IMG/VR virus record: IMGVR_UViG_3300000115_007025 | Location: 1 to 33,716 of that record | Origin: a virus | Strand: one strand, 5' to 3' | DNA: 33,716 nucleotides | Part shown: positions 23,334 to 31,188 of the stretch, in pieces | How the letters are laid out: every line of letters starts with the position of its first letter | Numbering within the stretch: position 1 is the stretch's first letter | Notes under the pieces: model-generated | What the model was told of the DNA's origin: nothing | Seen by the model: only the letters and a program-made list of their open reading frames with translations | Databases searched by the model: none | Made by a program: the position numbers and the translations under genes

Positions 23334-23344
23334 GCGCCCTTAGG
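23334..23344. repeat. Right arm of the inverted repeat flanking hsp20
   Basis: GCGCCCTTAGG, the near-perfect inverse of 22836-22847. It lies between hsp20 and the stop of gp45. Confidence 0.3.
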
Positions 23345-23352
23345 TCAATTTA

Positions 23353-24099
23353 TTATACATATGTGGCATCTTCTTTTCTTACCATATAGTATAAAGTCTT
23401 TATATCTTCTGATTGGAATTCTAATTTCATAAATCCTTCTTCTGTTAATGAAAGTTTACCACTTTCTAAATCTTTATTTGCTGCTAAAATATTTTTAAAT
23501 GAATCAGAATTAAAAGGTAACTTTAATTCTTTATTTATTGTTATATTTTCATCTACAATATATTTAATCTTATTTGAAAAATCATTTAAGTCCCCAAATG
23601 CAAATTGTACTATAGTTCCTCTATCAGGATCTTCTTCAGTACTAATCATTACATCATTTATATCTGTTAATGCACTTTTAGCTTTAATAAAATTAGTTAC
23701 AATTTCAGGTGTTAGTTCTATTATAACATCATATTCAGTAGGAAAGTTAATTGTTCCTCTTTTAGGAACTAATAGAGAATCTGCTAAAGAATATGCTACA
23801 TTGAATGAATTATCTTGTATATGTAGTTTTGAAAATACTTTATGTTCTTTTTCTAAAGTAAGTAATAATTCACCATTAGTAACTGATATTAACTTATTTA
23901 ATTGTGCAGTATCAAATATTGCTATTTCACTATCCTCTACAGGTGAAACATCACATATTAGATCTCCAGCTATATCTTTATGTTCTGAAGTAAAACTAAT
24001 GCTTAATTTATTATTTTCAGTCAACCATCTTACAGATTGAACTAACCCATTTAAATAATATTTAGATATTATTGATTGTAACTTTGATTTATTTATCAT
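23353..24099 (-). CDS. 45: DNA polymerase sliding clamp gp45
   Basis: A 248-residue clamp of the T4 gp45 type; it trims as a homotrimer round DNA and gives the polymerase processivity. Evidence is weaker in single motifs but consistent overall: a two-domain all alpha/beta protein, FNVAYSLADSLLVPKRG and NITINKELKLPFNSDSFK, normal length (228 in T4), and position next to the polymerase half and within a gene set with gp44 and gp62. It follows the C-terminal polymerase gene after 2 nt. Confidence 0.85.
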   Translation of the reverse strand: MINKSKLQSIISKYYLNGLVQSVRWLTENNKLSISFTSEHKDIAGDLICDVSPVEDSEIAIFDTAQLNKLISVTNGELLLTLEKEHKVFSKLHIQDNSFNVAYSLADSLLVPKRGTINFPTEYDVIIELTPEIVTNFIKAKSALTDINDVMISTEEDPDRGTIVQFAFGDLNDFSNKIKYIVDENITINKELKLPFNSDSFKNILAANKDLESGKLSLTEEGFMKLEFQSEDIKTLYYMVRKEDATYV

Positions 24100-24101
24100 A
24101 A

Positions 24102-25031
24102 TTAAAAATTAAAAAATTTATTTCTATGAGGATTTAAACTTAATGACCAACCTAAATCATTATAAAATCCTTCTAACTTGTTTAATAGTATACTTTCAAA
24201 TACTTTTTGTTTATCAGCATACTGCTCAATGAATGTACGAATTTGTTTTGGTATATCATAATCTAGAAAAGCAATAGCATCAATTCTATAGGGATTATTT
24301 TTTAAATAAATCCATTTAATTTTTTCTCCTTGAGTGATATAATTATATTTTTTATCTAATTTCCAAAATCTTAATAAATCGTTATAAATAATAGAAGCTT
24401 TAACAGCCGCAGGTGCACCTTTACCTATTGTAGAAAACATTTCTCCAGCACGAGCTTTACGCTCTGTAAATTTATTTAATTTTTTAACTGCTTGGGGATT
24501 TCCAATTTTTTCTAAAGGTATTTCCCCACTTAATATCTGTCTCCTAAATTCTAATAATTGAGAATCTATTTCATGTTTAGGTACCCCTTTAAGTACTTGT
24601 TCTAAACAACTTTTAAAAAATTTACCAAATACAGGAGGGAAATTAGCTTTTTTAAATTCTAATCCTTTTACATCTAAAGTTTCATTTTCAATACCTTCTT
24701 GTTTAGTAATCCATTGTGCATAACGTCTTGTAGCTCTAAAATAAGCTGATCTAATTACACATTCAGTTTTCATCTCTAATCTATGGGTAGAAACATTGAA
24801 ACAATCTTTAGCTAATCTATCATAATCTTTAGTTATAATATCTTGATACTTAAGTGCCTCTTTTTCTAAAACATTATCTCTTTCCTTATCAGACATTTCA
24901 TCAAAATTAGAATATAAATGTCTTAATAAAGGTTCTGCATTAAAATAATTAGAATCCGTATCAACATAAGCACAATAATTTGTATCGTTTGGGTCACAAA
25001 TCCACCAAGGAGTTTCTTCTAAATGTTTCAT
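24102..25031 (-). CDS. 43B: DNA polymerase gp43, C-terminal part (motif C, thumb)
   Basis: A 309-residue protein that completes the family B DNA polymerase. Motif C is intact at residues 22-27 (YVDTDS), and a downstream block, YFRATRRYAQWI near 119-130, matches the T4 KKRY region. It has no exonuclease and no motifs A or B; those are in the gene at 25374-27053. Both parts must associate to make an active enzyme. The start is its own ATG at 25031, 2 nt after the cupin stop. Confidence 0.88.
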   Translation of the reverse strand: MKHLEETPWWICDPNDTNYCAYVDTDSNYFNAEPLLRHLYSNFDEMSDKERDNVLEKEALKYQDIITKDYDRLAKDCFNVSTHRLEMKTECVIRSAYFRATRRYAQWITKQEGIENETLDVKGLEFKKANFPPVFGKFFKSCLEQVLKGVPKHEIDSQLLEFRRQILSGEIPLEKIGNPQAVKKLNKFTERKARAGEMFSTIGKGAPAAVKASIIYNDLLRFWKLDKKYNYITQGEKIKWIYLKNNPYRIDAIAFLDYDIPKQIRTFIEQYADKQKVFESILLNKLEGFYNDLGWSLSLNPHRNKFFNF

Positions 25032-25033
25032 AT

Positions 25034-25384
25034 TTATTCTCTATTATAATCGTCTTCTATTCTAACTATATCATCTTCCCCAAAATAGGATCCATATTGA
25101 ACTTCTATAAATACTAGATCATCATATCCTTTATTTTCAACACGGTGTTTCGTACCTTGTGGTATTAGAATTGTTTCACCATAAATATAATCACTAATTT
25201 TATCATTTAAAGTCATAGTAGCTACTCCTGATACTACTGTCCAAACCTCACTCCTTTGATGATGGTATTGATAACTTAATCTACCTTCAGGATTTACTGT
25301 AATACGTTTTACTTTACAATCATCATTATCGACTAATACCTCAAATTTACCCCAAGGACGTTCTTCTGTGTAATTATTTTTCAT
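25034..25384 (-). CDS. Type II phosphomannose isomerase-like cupin
   Basis: A 116-residue single cupin domain matching the isomerase part of bifunctional ManC/phosphomannose isomerases: RPWGKFEVL, KRITVNPEGRLSYQYHHQRSE with the metal-binding His pair, VWTVVSGVATM, IPQGTKHRVEN and FIEVQYGSYFGEDDIVRIED. It should interconvert fructose 6-phosphate and mannose 6-phosphate, the route to GDP-mannose, which Gmd uses. It sits between the two polymerase parts, overlapping the upstream one by 11 nt. No guanylyltransferase domain is present. Confidence 0.88.
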   Translation of the reverse strand: MKNNYTEERPWGKFEVLVDNDDCKVKRITVNPEGRLSYQYHHQRSEVWTVVSGVATMTLNDKISDYIYGETILIPQGTKHRVENKGYDDLVFIEVQYGSYFGEDDIVRIEDDYNRE

Positions 25385-27053
25385 TTTTTATAACTTTATT
25401 CATGTGTCTATTAGCGCATAAAGCACTTTCTTGGATAATACGCTGACCGCTTAATGTAATAGCTTCAGATAACACTACATTACCATATCTAAACGAACCT
25501 AATGCAGTAGCGCCATATAAACTATTTAATAAAATTTTCATAGTATATTGCTTCATATGCATAGCTGCACCTAATTCTTTATCTCCAGATTTAAATGCTT
25601 TTTGCATTTTACCTTTATATAAAACTCTTTCATCAAACCATTTCTTTAAAATAGTTGATAATACTGACTCACGGTTTGTATTAAACATAACACCATTAGC
25701 TGAAATAGCCCAATTATGTTTTTCAATAAAACCTATTAAATCACCAATAGTAACTTTAGTACGTTTACGTTTAGGATTTTCAATTAATATTTCTTCTTTT
25801 GGATCTTTAGATTTTAAATCATTTAATCCTAATCTATTATTTCTATCATCAGCATCAATAATTCTAGCTACCATTGTTTCTTTACCAATATTAATAGTCA
25901 TTATAATTGAAGGATATAGTGAAGTTAAATCTTCATCAAACATATAATTATACAAACCTGCTTGAGGACAAAATAAATAACCACCAGCATATCCTTTTTT
26001 ATGAATTGGATTACGATCTTTAGCAGGTGGTATAATTTTTTTACTTAATAAATATGCTGAAATGGCTCCATCTTGAGTTTTAGTATTAGCATATACTTCA
26101 CTATAGTTATGTTTTCCTTTGTGGGCTAAATTTTTAGTTAATGCTAGGTAATCTAGTTTTTCATCTAATAACTTTAAAATTTCAACATCTACAAAGTTAT
26201 ATTTAATAAATTTATTAATGTCGGAGTTAAATAAATCATCTAAATTACCTTCATATTCAATTTTATTCATTCCAACATATTTTTCCCCAATAGCATCTAA
26301 TCTCATTGAAGGTTCATCTGCCCAACTATATTTCTTATGTAATCTCATATAATCTAAAGATTCTACACCACATATTTGTATGTATTGATCTTTATACCAA
26401 GGAGTTTCTCTTACGTAACCTATTGGGGATAAAAATCTTGCAAAATCCTGACCTAAAACATTACATAATCTATAATATAAATAAGGAATATCAAAGTAAT
26501 CACTATTCCATCCTACAATAATATCAGGATCAATATCTCTAAATCTTTCTAAAAATTTACTTAATAACTCAGTTTCATCTTTACAGGGAATAATCTCTTT
26601 ATTTGTTTTTGTTTTAGTATGTTTTAATTGATTTTTTTCATCTAAAATAACAATACCCCATTGGTCTAATTGTTTATCATACCAAGCAATTGATGTAATT
26701 CTTTTGGGAGCACTTTGAATATATTCAGGAGTTAAAGCATCTCCCATTTCACATTCAATATCAAAAAATAATTCTCTATGTGTGGTAGAAGGAGTATCAT
26801 TTATACCATATTTTTCAATTAAAAACTTTTGATGAGCAGGCATATCACCAAAATGAATTCTAGTATCATCATTATTCCAATACTTAGTTTTTTTTAAAGA
26901 TTCTCCATTTAATCCCGTGTAAGTTGCTTCAGTATCAGGGCATTCAACATAAGCTTGATTATCCCATTCTACTTTTTCATAACCTTCATCAGTCCATAAA
27001 TGTATTAAATGTTTATTTCCTTTAATACGTCTTGCAAATGCTTTTTTGTACAT
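25374..27053 (-). CDS. 43A: DNA polymerase gp43, N-terminal part (exonuclease, motifs A and B)
   Basis: A 559-residue front part of a family B polymerase. Exo I FDIE (D98, E100), Exo II GWNSDYFD (D188), Exo III YNFVD (D289), motif A DLTSLYPSII (D375) and motif B KILLNSLYG (K506, N510) are all intact. The protein then stops, before motif C, which is encoded separately at 24102-25031. Splitting of gp43 between these motifs is known in some T4-like phages, usually with a homing endonuclease in the gap. Here a sugar-isomerase cupin occupies it. Promoter P6 lies upstream. Confidence 0.92.
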   Translation of the reverse strand: MYKKAFARRIKGNKHLIHLWTDEGYEKVEWDNQAYVECPDTEATYTGLNGESLKKTKYWNNDDTRIHFGDMPAHQKFLIEKYGINDTPSTTHRELFFDIECEMGDALTPEYIQSAPKRITSIAWYDKQLDQWGIVILDEKNQLKHTKTKTNKEIIPCKDETELLSKFLERFRDIDPDIIVGWNSDYFDIPYLYYRLCNVLGQDFARFLSPIGYVRETPWYKDQYIQICGVESLDYMRLHKKYSWADEPSMRLDAIGEKYVGMNKIEYEGNLDDLFNSDINKFIKYNFVDVEILKLLDEKLDYLALTKNLAHKGKHNYSEVYANTKTQDGAISAYLLSKKIIPPAKDRNPIHKKGYAGGYLFCPQAGLYNYMFDEDLTSLYPSIIMTINIGKETMVARIIDADDRNNRLGLNDLKSKDPKEEILIENPKRKRTKVTIGDLIGFIEKHNWAISANGVMFNTNRESVLSTILKKWFDERVLYKGKMQKAFKSGDKELGAAMHMKQYTMKILLNSLYGATALGSFRYGNVVLSEAITLSGQRIIQESALCANRHMNKVIKNEK

Positions 27054-27073
27054 TAATAACCTGTTTTGACGTA

Positions 27074-27102
27074 AATATAATAAAGGCTTAGCATGTTTCC
27101 AA
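27074..27102 (-). promoter_or_regulatory. Promoter P6 for split DNA polymerase, overlapping the terminator
   Basis: TTGG (27102-27099), 19 nt, TATATT (27079-27074), then 20 nt to the ATG. The -33 box lies in the loop of the hairpin at 27083-27112, so the spacer contains one stem arm. The element before TATATT is TTAT, not TTYG. Confidence 0.6.
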
Positions 27103-27112
27103 GCTAAGCCTT
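27083..27112 (-). terminator. Rho-independent terminator
   Basis: A perfect 10-bp stem (AAGGCTTAGC/GCTAAGCCTT) with a 10-nt loop, followed on the minus strand by a U-rich tail (TATTATATTT). It ends the transcript of the 183-aa gene and insulates the polymerase genes from it. Confidence 0.8.
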
Positions 27113-27142
27113 AATTACTTTTAATAGATTTTAATTCTTCTA

Positions 27143-27694
27143 TTAAGAATTTGTAACGTAAGGTATAAATTCTACTACTACTTTTACTTGACAAAGAGCT
27201 GTTAAATCAGAACCTCCTGCTACTATTGTTTGGAAGAATAATGATGATCCATTGACAAAATATAATGCTGAATCTGCTGCCATTGCAATAGCGTTTCCAC
27301 CACTAGTTAATGCATGTTTAGTAGAAGTTGAAGTAAATGAATTTAATACTATATCAGTACCTGCTGCATTCAATATTGTTGATGCTACAATTGACACATC
27401 TGCTGATGCATTACCAAATGCAACTGCTAATGTTCCACTACCTTGAATATTTGCATTTTCAGTAAAGAAAACACCTACAGATGTTAATAGGGAATTTTCT
27501 GGAATGAAATTTAATAATTCATTATTAGTTGTTCCTTGAGCTGCAGGAATTGTTATAATGTTTGATACAGCACAACATGCTGCTGTATTTCTTACAAATG
27601 AACCTATAGTGTCTAGTCTTCTTGATACTCTTTTTAGATCACTTTGGCCATTTACATAAGTAAAATCAGCTCCTGCTGGGATTGTGTTTTCCAT
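27143..27694 (-). CDS. Putative virion (structural) protein
   Basis: A 183-residue protein rich in Ala, Ser, Thr and Gly. Short beta-strand-like stretches alternate with turns (GSGTLAVAFGNASADVSIVA, TDIVLNSFTSTSTKHALTSG), and there is no enzyme motif or signal peptide. This composition suits a phage decoration or fibre-type protein. It stands apart from the early genes: a possible late promoter precedes it and a strong terminator follows. Not recognised beyond that. Confidence 0.45.
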   Translation of the reverse strand: MENTIPAGADFTYVNGQSDLKRVSRRLDTIGSFVRNTAACCAVSNIITIPAAQGTTNNELLNFIPENSLLTSVGVFFTENANIQGSGTLAVAFGNASADVSIVASTILNAAGTDIVLNSFTSTSTKHALTSGGNAIAMAADSALYFVNGSSLFFQTIVAGGSDLTALCQVKVVVEFIPYVTNS

Positions 27695-27742
27695 TTTTAA
27701 AATTTTAAGTTATTAATATATATTATTTAATTATACATATTA

Positions 27743-27751
27743 ATATTTATC
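27743..27751 (-). promoter_or_regulatory. Possible T4-type late promoter
   Basis: GATAAATAT on the minus strand resembles the T4 late box TATAAATA (seven bases identical) and lies about 50 nt before the ATG of the putative virion gene. In AT-rich DNA a chance match is quite possible; no gp55 is seen in the window. Confidence 0.3.
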
Positions 27752-27769
27752 TAAAAATTTAAAAATTAA

Positions 27770-28282
27770 TTAATCTTCTTTATCGAAAAATTGATTTAAA
27801 TTTGGAGCAAAATAATTTACTGATTTCATTACTTTTCTATCACTTGAACGATACACTACATAACGATTACCAATTTTTTCCCAATGGCAAGGATGACCTT
27901 TTTCTTCGGATCTTACTTTAACTGTTTCCTCAGCTTCTTCTTTAGTTGCACAAGACTTAGACATATTAGATGCTTGAACTTCTTGATATGCTTTCCAAAT
28001 ATGACCTTTCAAACCATGTAACATTGTTCCATTACCTAATGAAACATATGTAATATCACATAAAGCATCTAATACACCTATTATATCTCCTTTTTCACAT
28101 GCTTCTTTATATTCTTCTAATTCTTCAAGAATAAAATCATATACAAACTGCCATTCCTTCTTTTTACCAATTGTTGGCTCATAATTATTTGGTTTACCAA
28201 ATGTTTCATTAAATGTTTCTACCTCATTTACAAAAGGTACATTCCAATATTTATTACCTAATTTTTCTTTTTTATTATCCAT
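27770..28282 (-). CDS. MazG/HisE-like NTP pyrophosphohydrolase
   Basis: A 170-residue all-alpha pyrophosphatase-like protein. The metal-binding pattern EELEEYKEA (E53, E54, E57) and LDALCD (D72, D76) is typical of MazG/HisE-type enzymes, which cleave nucleoside triphosphates to the monophosphate and PPi. A role in cleaning or reshaping the dNTP pool, or lowering ppGpp, is inferred. The second half is unfamiliar. It is 5 nt after folE and probably in its transcript. Confidence 0.65.
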   Translation of the reverse strand: MDNKKEKLGNKYWNVPFVNEVETFNETFGKPNNYEPTIGKKKEWQFVYDFILEELEEYKEACEKGDIIGVLDALCDITYVSLGNGTMLHGLKGHIWKAYQEVQASNMSKSCATKEEAEETVKVRSEEKGHPCHWEKIGNRYVVYRSSDRKVMKSVNYFAPNLNQFFDKED

Positions 28283-28287
28283 TGTTT

Positions 28288-28968
28288 TTATATTTGATGT
28301 CCTCCGTTATTAATTTTTAATGAGTTAAAAAACTCTTGTCTTGCATCATTTCCATTATGTCTAAACACACCTGATGCTTTAGTGGTTACCATTGCTGCTC
28401 CTCTATGTTTAACACCTCTACAACTCACACAATTATGTGTCGCTACTATTGTAATGATAACACCTAAATTATCTTCACAAATTTTATCTACTGCATTATG
28501 AATAGCAGATGTTAATTGTTCTTGTATTGCACCTCTTCTACCAAAATGTTCTACAATTCTATTTAATTTACTTAAACCTACAACTGTTCCTTTTTCAGAT
28601 GTAATATAACCAATATGGACTACACCTCCAATTGTTTGGTGGTGATGAGAACACATTGAAGTTAGTGGTATATTTCTTTCAATTACAATTCCATCATATC
28701 CATCAGAAGGAAATGACGTTATTGGTGACATTGCAGTATATCTACCAGCCCATAAATCATTTACATATGCTTTCGCTACTCTTCTTGGTGTATCATTTGA
28801 ATTTGGATCATTTCTCCAATCACATTTTAATGCATCTAAAAATTCTCCATATGCTTTAGTTGCTTTAATAATCATATCTGATTTTTCTTGATCATTTAAA
28901 GGAAAGCCTGGTGCTACACCATTAGCAAATCCTTCTTGTGTGCATTCTAAGTCTAATTTTTTATTCAT
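28288..28968 (-). CDS. folE: GTP cyclohydrolase I
   Basis: A 226-residue enzyme that opens GTP to dihydroneopterin triphosphate, the first step to 7-deazaguanines (and folate). The zinc ligands are seen: C106-x2-H109 in MCSHHH and C180 in THNCVSCRG. KLNRIVEHFGRR and QEQLTSAI are family hallmarks. Length is normal. Promoter P7 precedes it and the queCDE/dpdA genes are just upstream, so supplying the deazaguanine pathway is its likely job. Confidence 0.93.
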   Translation of the reverse strand: MNKKLDLECTQEGFANGVAPGFPLNDQEKSDMIIKATKAYGEFLDALKCDWRNDPNSNDTPRRVAKAYVNDLWAGRYTAMSPITSFPSDGYDGIVIERNIPLTSMCSHHHQTIGGVVHIGYITSEKGTVVGLSKLNRIVEHFGRRGAIQEQLTSAIHNAVDKICEDNLGVIITIVATHNCVSCRGVKHRGAAMVTTKASGVFRHNGNDARQEFFNSLKINNGGHQI

Positions 28969-28989
28969 TTTTAATTATTTATATTATAC

Positions 28990-29018
28990 AATATACGAAA
29001 ATTTATTTAAAAAACCAA
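28990..29018 (-). promoter_or_regulatory. Promoter P7 for folE
   Basis: TTGG (29018-29015), 19-nt spacer ending in TTTCG, TATATT (28995-28990), in the 51-nt gap between the phosphoribosyltransferase and folE; ATG 21 nt downstream. Confidence 0.75.
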
Positions 29019-29019
29019 A

Positions 29020-29421
29020 CTATTTTAAATAATCTTGTATAGTTTCACTATCATCTCTTTCCCATGGATATATAATCCACTCATCACCTTCATGTGTAAA
29101 AGCATGCATTGTAGGTTTTAAACATGATGTGTGTGGTTTATAATGTAATACTGCTGTAGTATATTCTACCCCACATTTTTTAAGAGTTTCTCCACTATCA
29201 CATATATCATCTATTATTAAACATTCCATAGGTTCATAATGTTTAGGAGTATCTATATATTTTAAATTTAAAATATGTGAAACTAAAACAGCAGGAATTA
29301 ATCCTCCTCTTTTTAAACCATGCACATATTTAATTTCTGGGTGATTTGTTTTAATTTGATAACATAAATCATCAACAAATTCTTCAATTGCAGGCCATCC
29401 TATATAAATTTTATTTTCCAT
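29020..29421 (-). CDS. Phosphoribosyltransferase
   Basis: A 133-residue type I PRTase-fold protein. The PRPP-binding motif CLIIDDICDSGETL (67-80) is clear and GLKRGGLIPA forms the pyrophosphate loop. The base acceptor (purine or pyrimidine) is not evident; nucleobase salvage is likely, and Gpt-like proteins are of similar size. An upstream in-frame GTG (29463) exists, but ATG at 29421 has a GGAGG 10-12 nt upstream and starts right after the SNase stop, so I use it. Confidence 0.8.
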   Translation of the reverse strand: MENKIYIGWPAIEEFVDDLCYQIKTNHPEIKYVHGLKRGGLIPAVLVSHILNLKYIDTPKHYEPMECLIIDDICDSGETLKKCGVEYTTAVLHYKPHTSCLKPTMHAFTHEGDEWIIYPWERDDSETIQDYLK

Positions 29422-29422
29422 A

Positions 29423-29764
29423 TTATCTTTTTCCTCCAAAATATTCTGTAGCATGACCCTCACTAATTAGTTGTCTATTAAGACTTACTTCATCTTCTTT
29501 AAAAATTTCTCCTAAACATCTACCATATTTTCCTACACCATGAGATTGAAGAGTAAATTCTCCATCACCCAACATTTCTATAAGTCTTGCTTTAGCAGCT
29601 AATCCTAATTTTTTTTCTTCTAAATCTCTAGTTCTAGACTCAGGAGCATTCATACCCATCATTCTAATTCTTACTTTTTTCCAAGTATCAAATCCTAAGT
29701 CTACAAGAGCATCAACAGTATCACCATCAACTACTCTATCTAATTTTGCGTTATATTTATACAT
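29423..29764 (-). CDS. Staphylococcal nuclease-like (SNase) protein
   Basis: A 113-residue OB-fold nuclease. DGDTVDALVDLG, then VRIRMMGMNAPES with the catalytic Arg and Glu, and GKYGRCLGEIF with the second Arg match the SNase family. No signal peptide, so it should act in the cytoplasm, perhaps degrading host DNA or RNA. It sits in the deazaguanine operon, where modified DNA might be spared, but that link is speculation. It overlaps the small upstream ORF. Confidence 0.82.
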   Translation of the reverse strand: MYKYNAKLDRVVDGDTVDALVDLGFDTWKKVRIRMMGMNAPESRTRDLEEKKLGLAAKARLIEMLGDGEFTLQSHGVGKYGRCLGEIFKEDEVSLNRQLISEGHATEYFGGKR

Positions 29765-29891
29765 TTTTTATATATTCTTTAAGTTTATCTATTAATAATA
29801 ATACTTCATCTGGTTCCATAGTTACAGCGCAACATATTTCTACATTTTCTTCTATTTCTTCTAATATTTTTAACGCCTCCTCCTTAGACAC
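29757..29891 (-). CDS. Small ORF, 44 aa, GTG start
   Basis: A frame of 44 codons filling the 119-nt gap between queE and the SNase gene. It starts with GTG at 29891, overlapping the queE stop by 8 nt, and its TAA overlaps the SNase ATG by 8 nt, a tidy fit for translational coupling. The peptide is acidic and helical (KILEEIEENVEICCAV ... LLIDKLKEYIKN). No ATG and no clear SD, so it may not be translated. Confidence 0.45.
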   Translation of the reverse strand: MSKEEALKILEEIEENVEICCAVTMEPDEVLLLIDKLKEYIKNV

Positions 29892-30657
29892 CCCTTTGTG
29901 TATCAAAAGCAATAATATGATCTCTACCAGTCATATTATAACCTTGTTCAGCACACATATTAAATACTAAAGGATACATTTTAATTAATTGTTCTCTTGT
30001 ATCTCCTGCAGGCATAATAAATGTTTTATATTTAGGTATATTTAATTCAATCCTATAATCTTCAATTTCTTTTAAATTTCCCTTTGTTCCATCCCATACA
30101 GGTTTATAATGGTAATCAGAATGAAACTCCATCATTTTTTTAATTGCCTCTGTATTTAATCTTTTTCTATTATGAATATCTATGAATTTTTGGTCAACAA
30201 CTTTCCCAGCAGGAGTAACAGCTCCAATAATAGGAACACTATTAGAAAATTTAGGGCTAAGAGAAATAAGGTTAAGAGGATAATCGGTTTCAATAAAAGC
30301 AGATCCCTCAGTTTCAATAGTAACAATAATATTTCTTTCATGTGCAAAGTATGTTATTTCATTAATTAATGCTGCGTGCATTGTAGGTGACCCCCCAGTT
30401 AACATCATTTCTTTTACATGAGGATTTTCATCATATATTTTTATAATGTCATTAAATGTAAAAATACCTTTTTCGGGATGAATACTAGTGTACCAACTAT
30501 CACACCAACCACCTTCTCCAAAATAACATCTATGAGTACAACCAGTTGTTCTAACTGCAATAGTTGGTCTACCAATTCTACTTCCTTCTGATTGTACACA
30601 ACGATATACCTCTACTATGGGTAATCTTTTGTTATAATCTTCTATCCTTTTTAACAT
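29884..30657 (-). CDS. queE: 7-carboxy-7-deazaguanine synthase
   Basis: A 257-residue radical-SAM enzyme that contracts 6-carboxytetrahydropterin to 7-carboxy-7-deazaguanine. The Fe-S cysteines are C40-x3-C44-x7-C52, an insertion variant of the usual CxxxCxxC, with QSEGSRIGRPTIAVRTTGC upstream and MLTGGSPTMH as the SAM-binding GGEP equivalent. The start is ATG at 30657, in a gap that has an AGGAG further upstream. It follows queD after 42 nt. Confidence 0.85.
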   Translation of the reverse strand: MLKRIEDYNKRLPIVEVYRCVQSEGSRIGRPTIAVRTTGCTHRCYFGEGGWCDSWYTSIHPEKGIFTFNDIIKIYDENPHVKEMMLTGGSPTMHAALINEITYFAHERNIIVTIETEGSAFIETDYPLNLISLSPKFSNSVPIIGAVTPAGKVVDQKFIDIHNRKRLNTEAIKKMMEFHSDYHYKPVWDGTKGNLKEIEDYRIELNIPKYKTFIMPAGDTREQLIKMYPLVFNMCAEQGYNMTGRDHIIAFDTQRGV

Positions 30658-30699
30658 TTGTTAATTTTTTTAAGTGGTTTTTCATTCACTGTTATACTC

Positions 30700-31188
30700 C
30701 TATTCAATATAATAAGCTGCATTTTTACCATGTTCCATAAATTTAACTTTAGTAACTCTAACTCTATTATCTGTTTCAGCCTTTACAAACTCATTTATAT
30801 TACTATAAATATATTCAGCAAATTTTTCTGCACCAGTAGCTGGAATTATTCTTAATTGTAAGCCACCTTTATTATTATTTCCTAAATTGGGAAGATTATC
30901 TAACATTTTAAATTCAGACAATAAAGGATCATCTTCAGCAATAATTACTGTGTGATCAAACATATAATCCATCCATGCTTTTGGTTGTTTACCATCTATA
31001 AGAGTATTTGCTCTTTTCATTCCTCCAAAATCCCAAACCCAATTTCTATCGTCTAATTTTCCTTCAAAATATATTTTAAATGATATAGCATAGCCGTGTA
31101 GAAATTGGCAATGTGTGGTTGTTGCTTTCCATTGGCGGAATACACAACTAAATCCATCAAATACTTTACTTGATTGATATTTTCCCAT
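30700..31188 (-). CDS. queD: 6-carboxytetrahydropterin synthase-like
   Basis: A 162-residue QueD/PTPS-family protein acting between FolE and QueE. The catalytic C27 (THCQFLHG), H31 and DFGGMK are present. The canonical zinc ligands seem reduced: HGH reads HGY (31-33) and the first His region reads FRQWKATT. DHT (79-81) and the late Glu are retained. An upstream in-frame TTG (31203) exists, but ATG at 31188 overlaps the thioredoxin stop (TAATG), so I use it. Confidence 0.8.
   Translation of the reverse strand: MGKYQSSKVFDGFSCVFRQWKATTTHCQFLHGYAISFKIYFEGKLDDRNWVWDFGGMKRANTLIDGKQPKAWMDYMFDHTVIIAEDDPLLSEFKMLDNLPNLGNNNKGGLQLRIIPATGAEKFAEYIYSNINEFVKAETDNRVRVTKVKFMEHGKNAAYYIE

Noticed and set aside
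24102-27053. Sequencing frameshift as the cause of the split polymerase
   Set aside because: A whole cupin gene with conserved motifs lies between the parts, and each part has its own start and stop, so a single-base error cannot explain it.
28603-28631. TTGG-N19-TATATT match within folE
   Set aside because: The boxes and spacing match, but it lies deep inside conserved folE codons, lacks TTYG and is about 320 nt from the next start; probably chance.
30658-30699. Very short frame (17 codons) with an AGGAG ahead, between queD and queE
   Set aside because: Too short and mostly overlapping queE; it may only mark a leader for queE.
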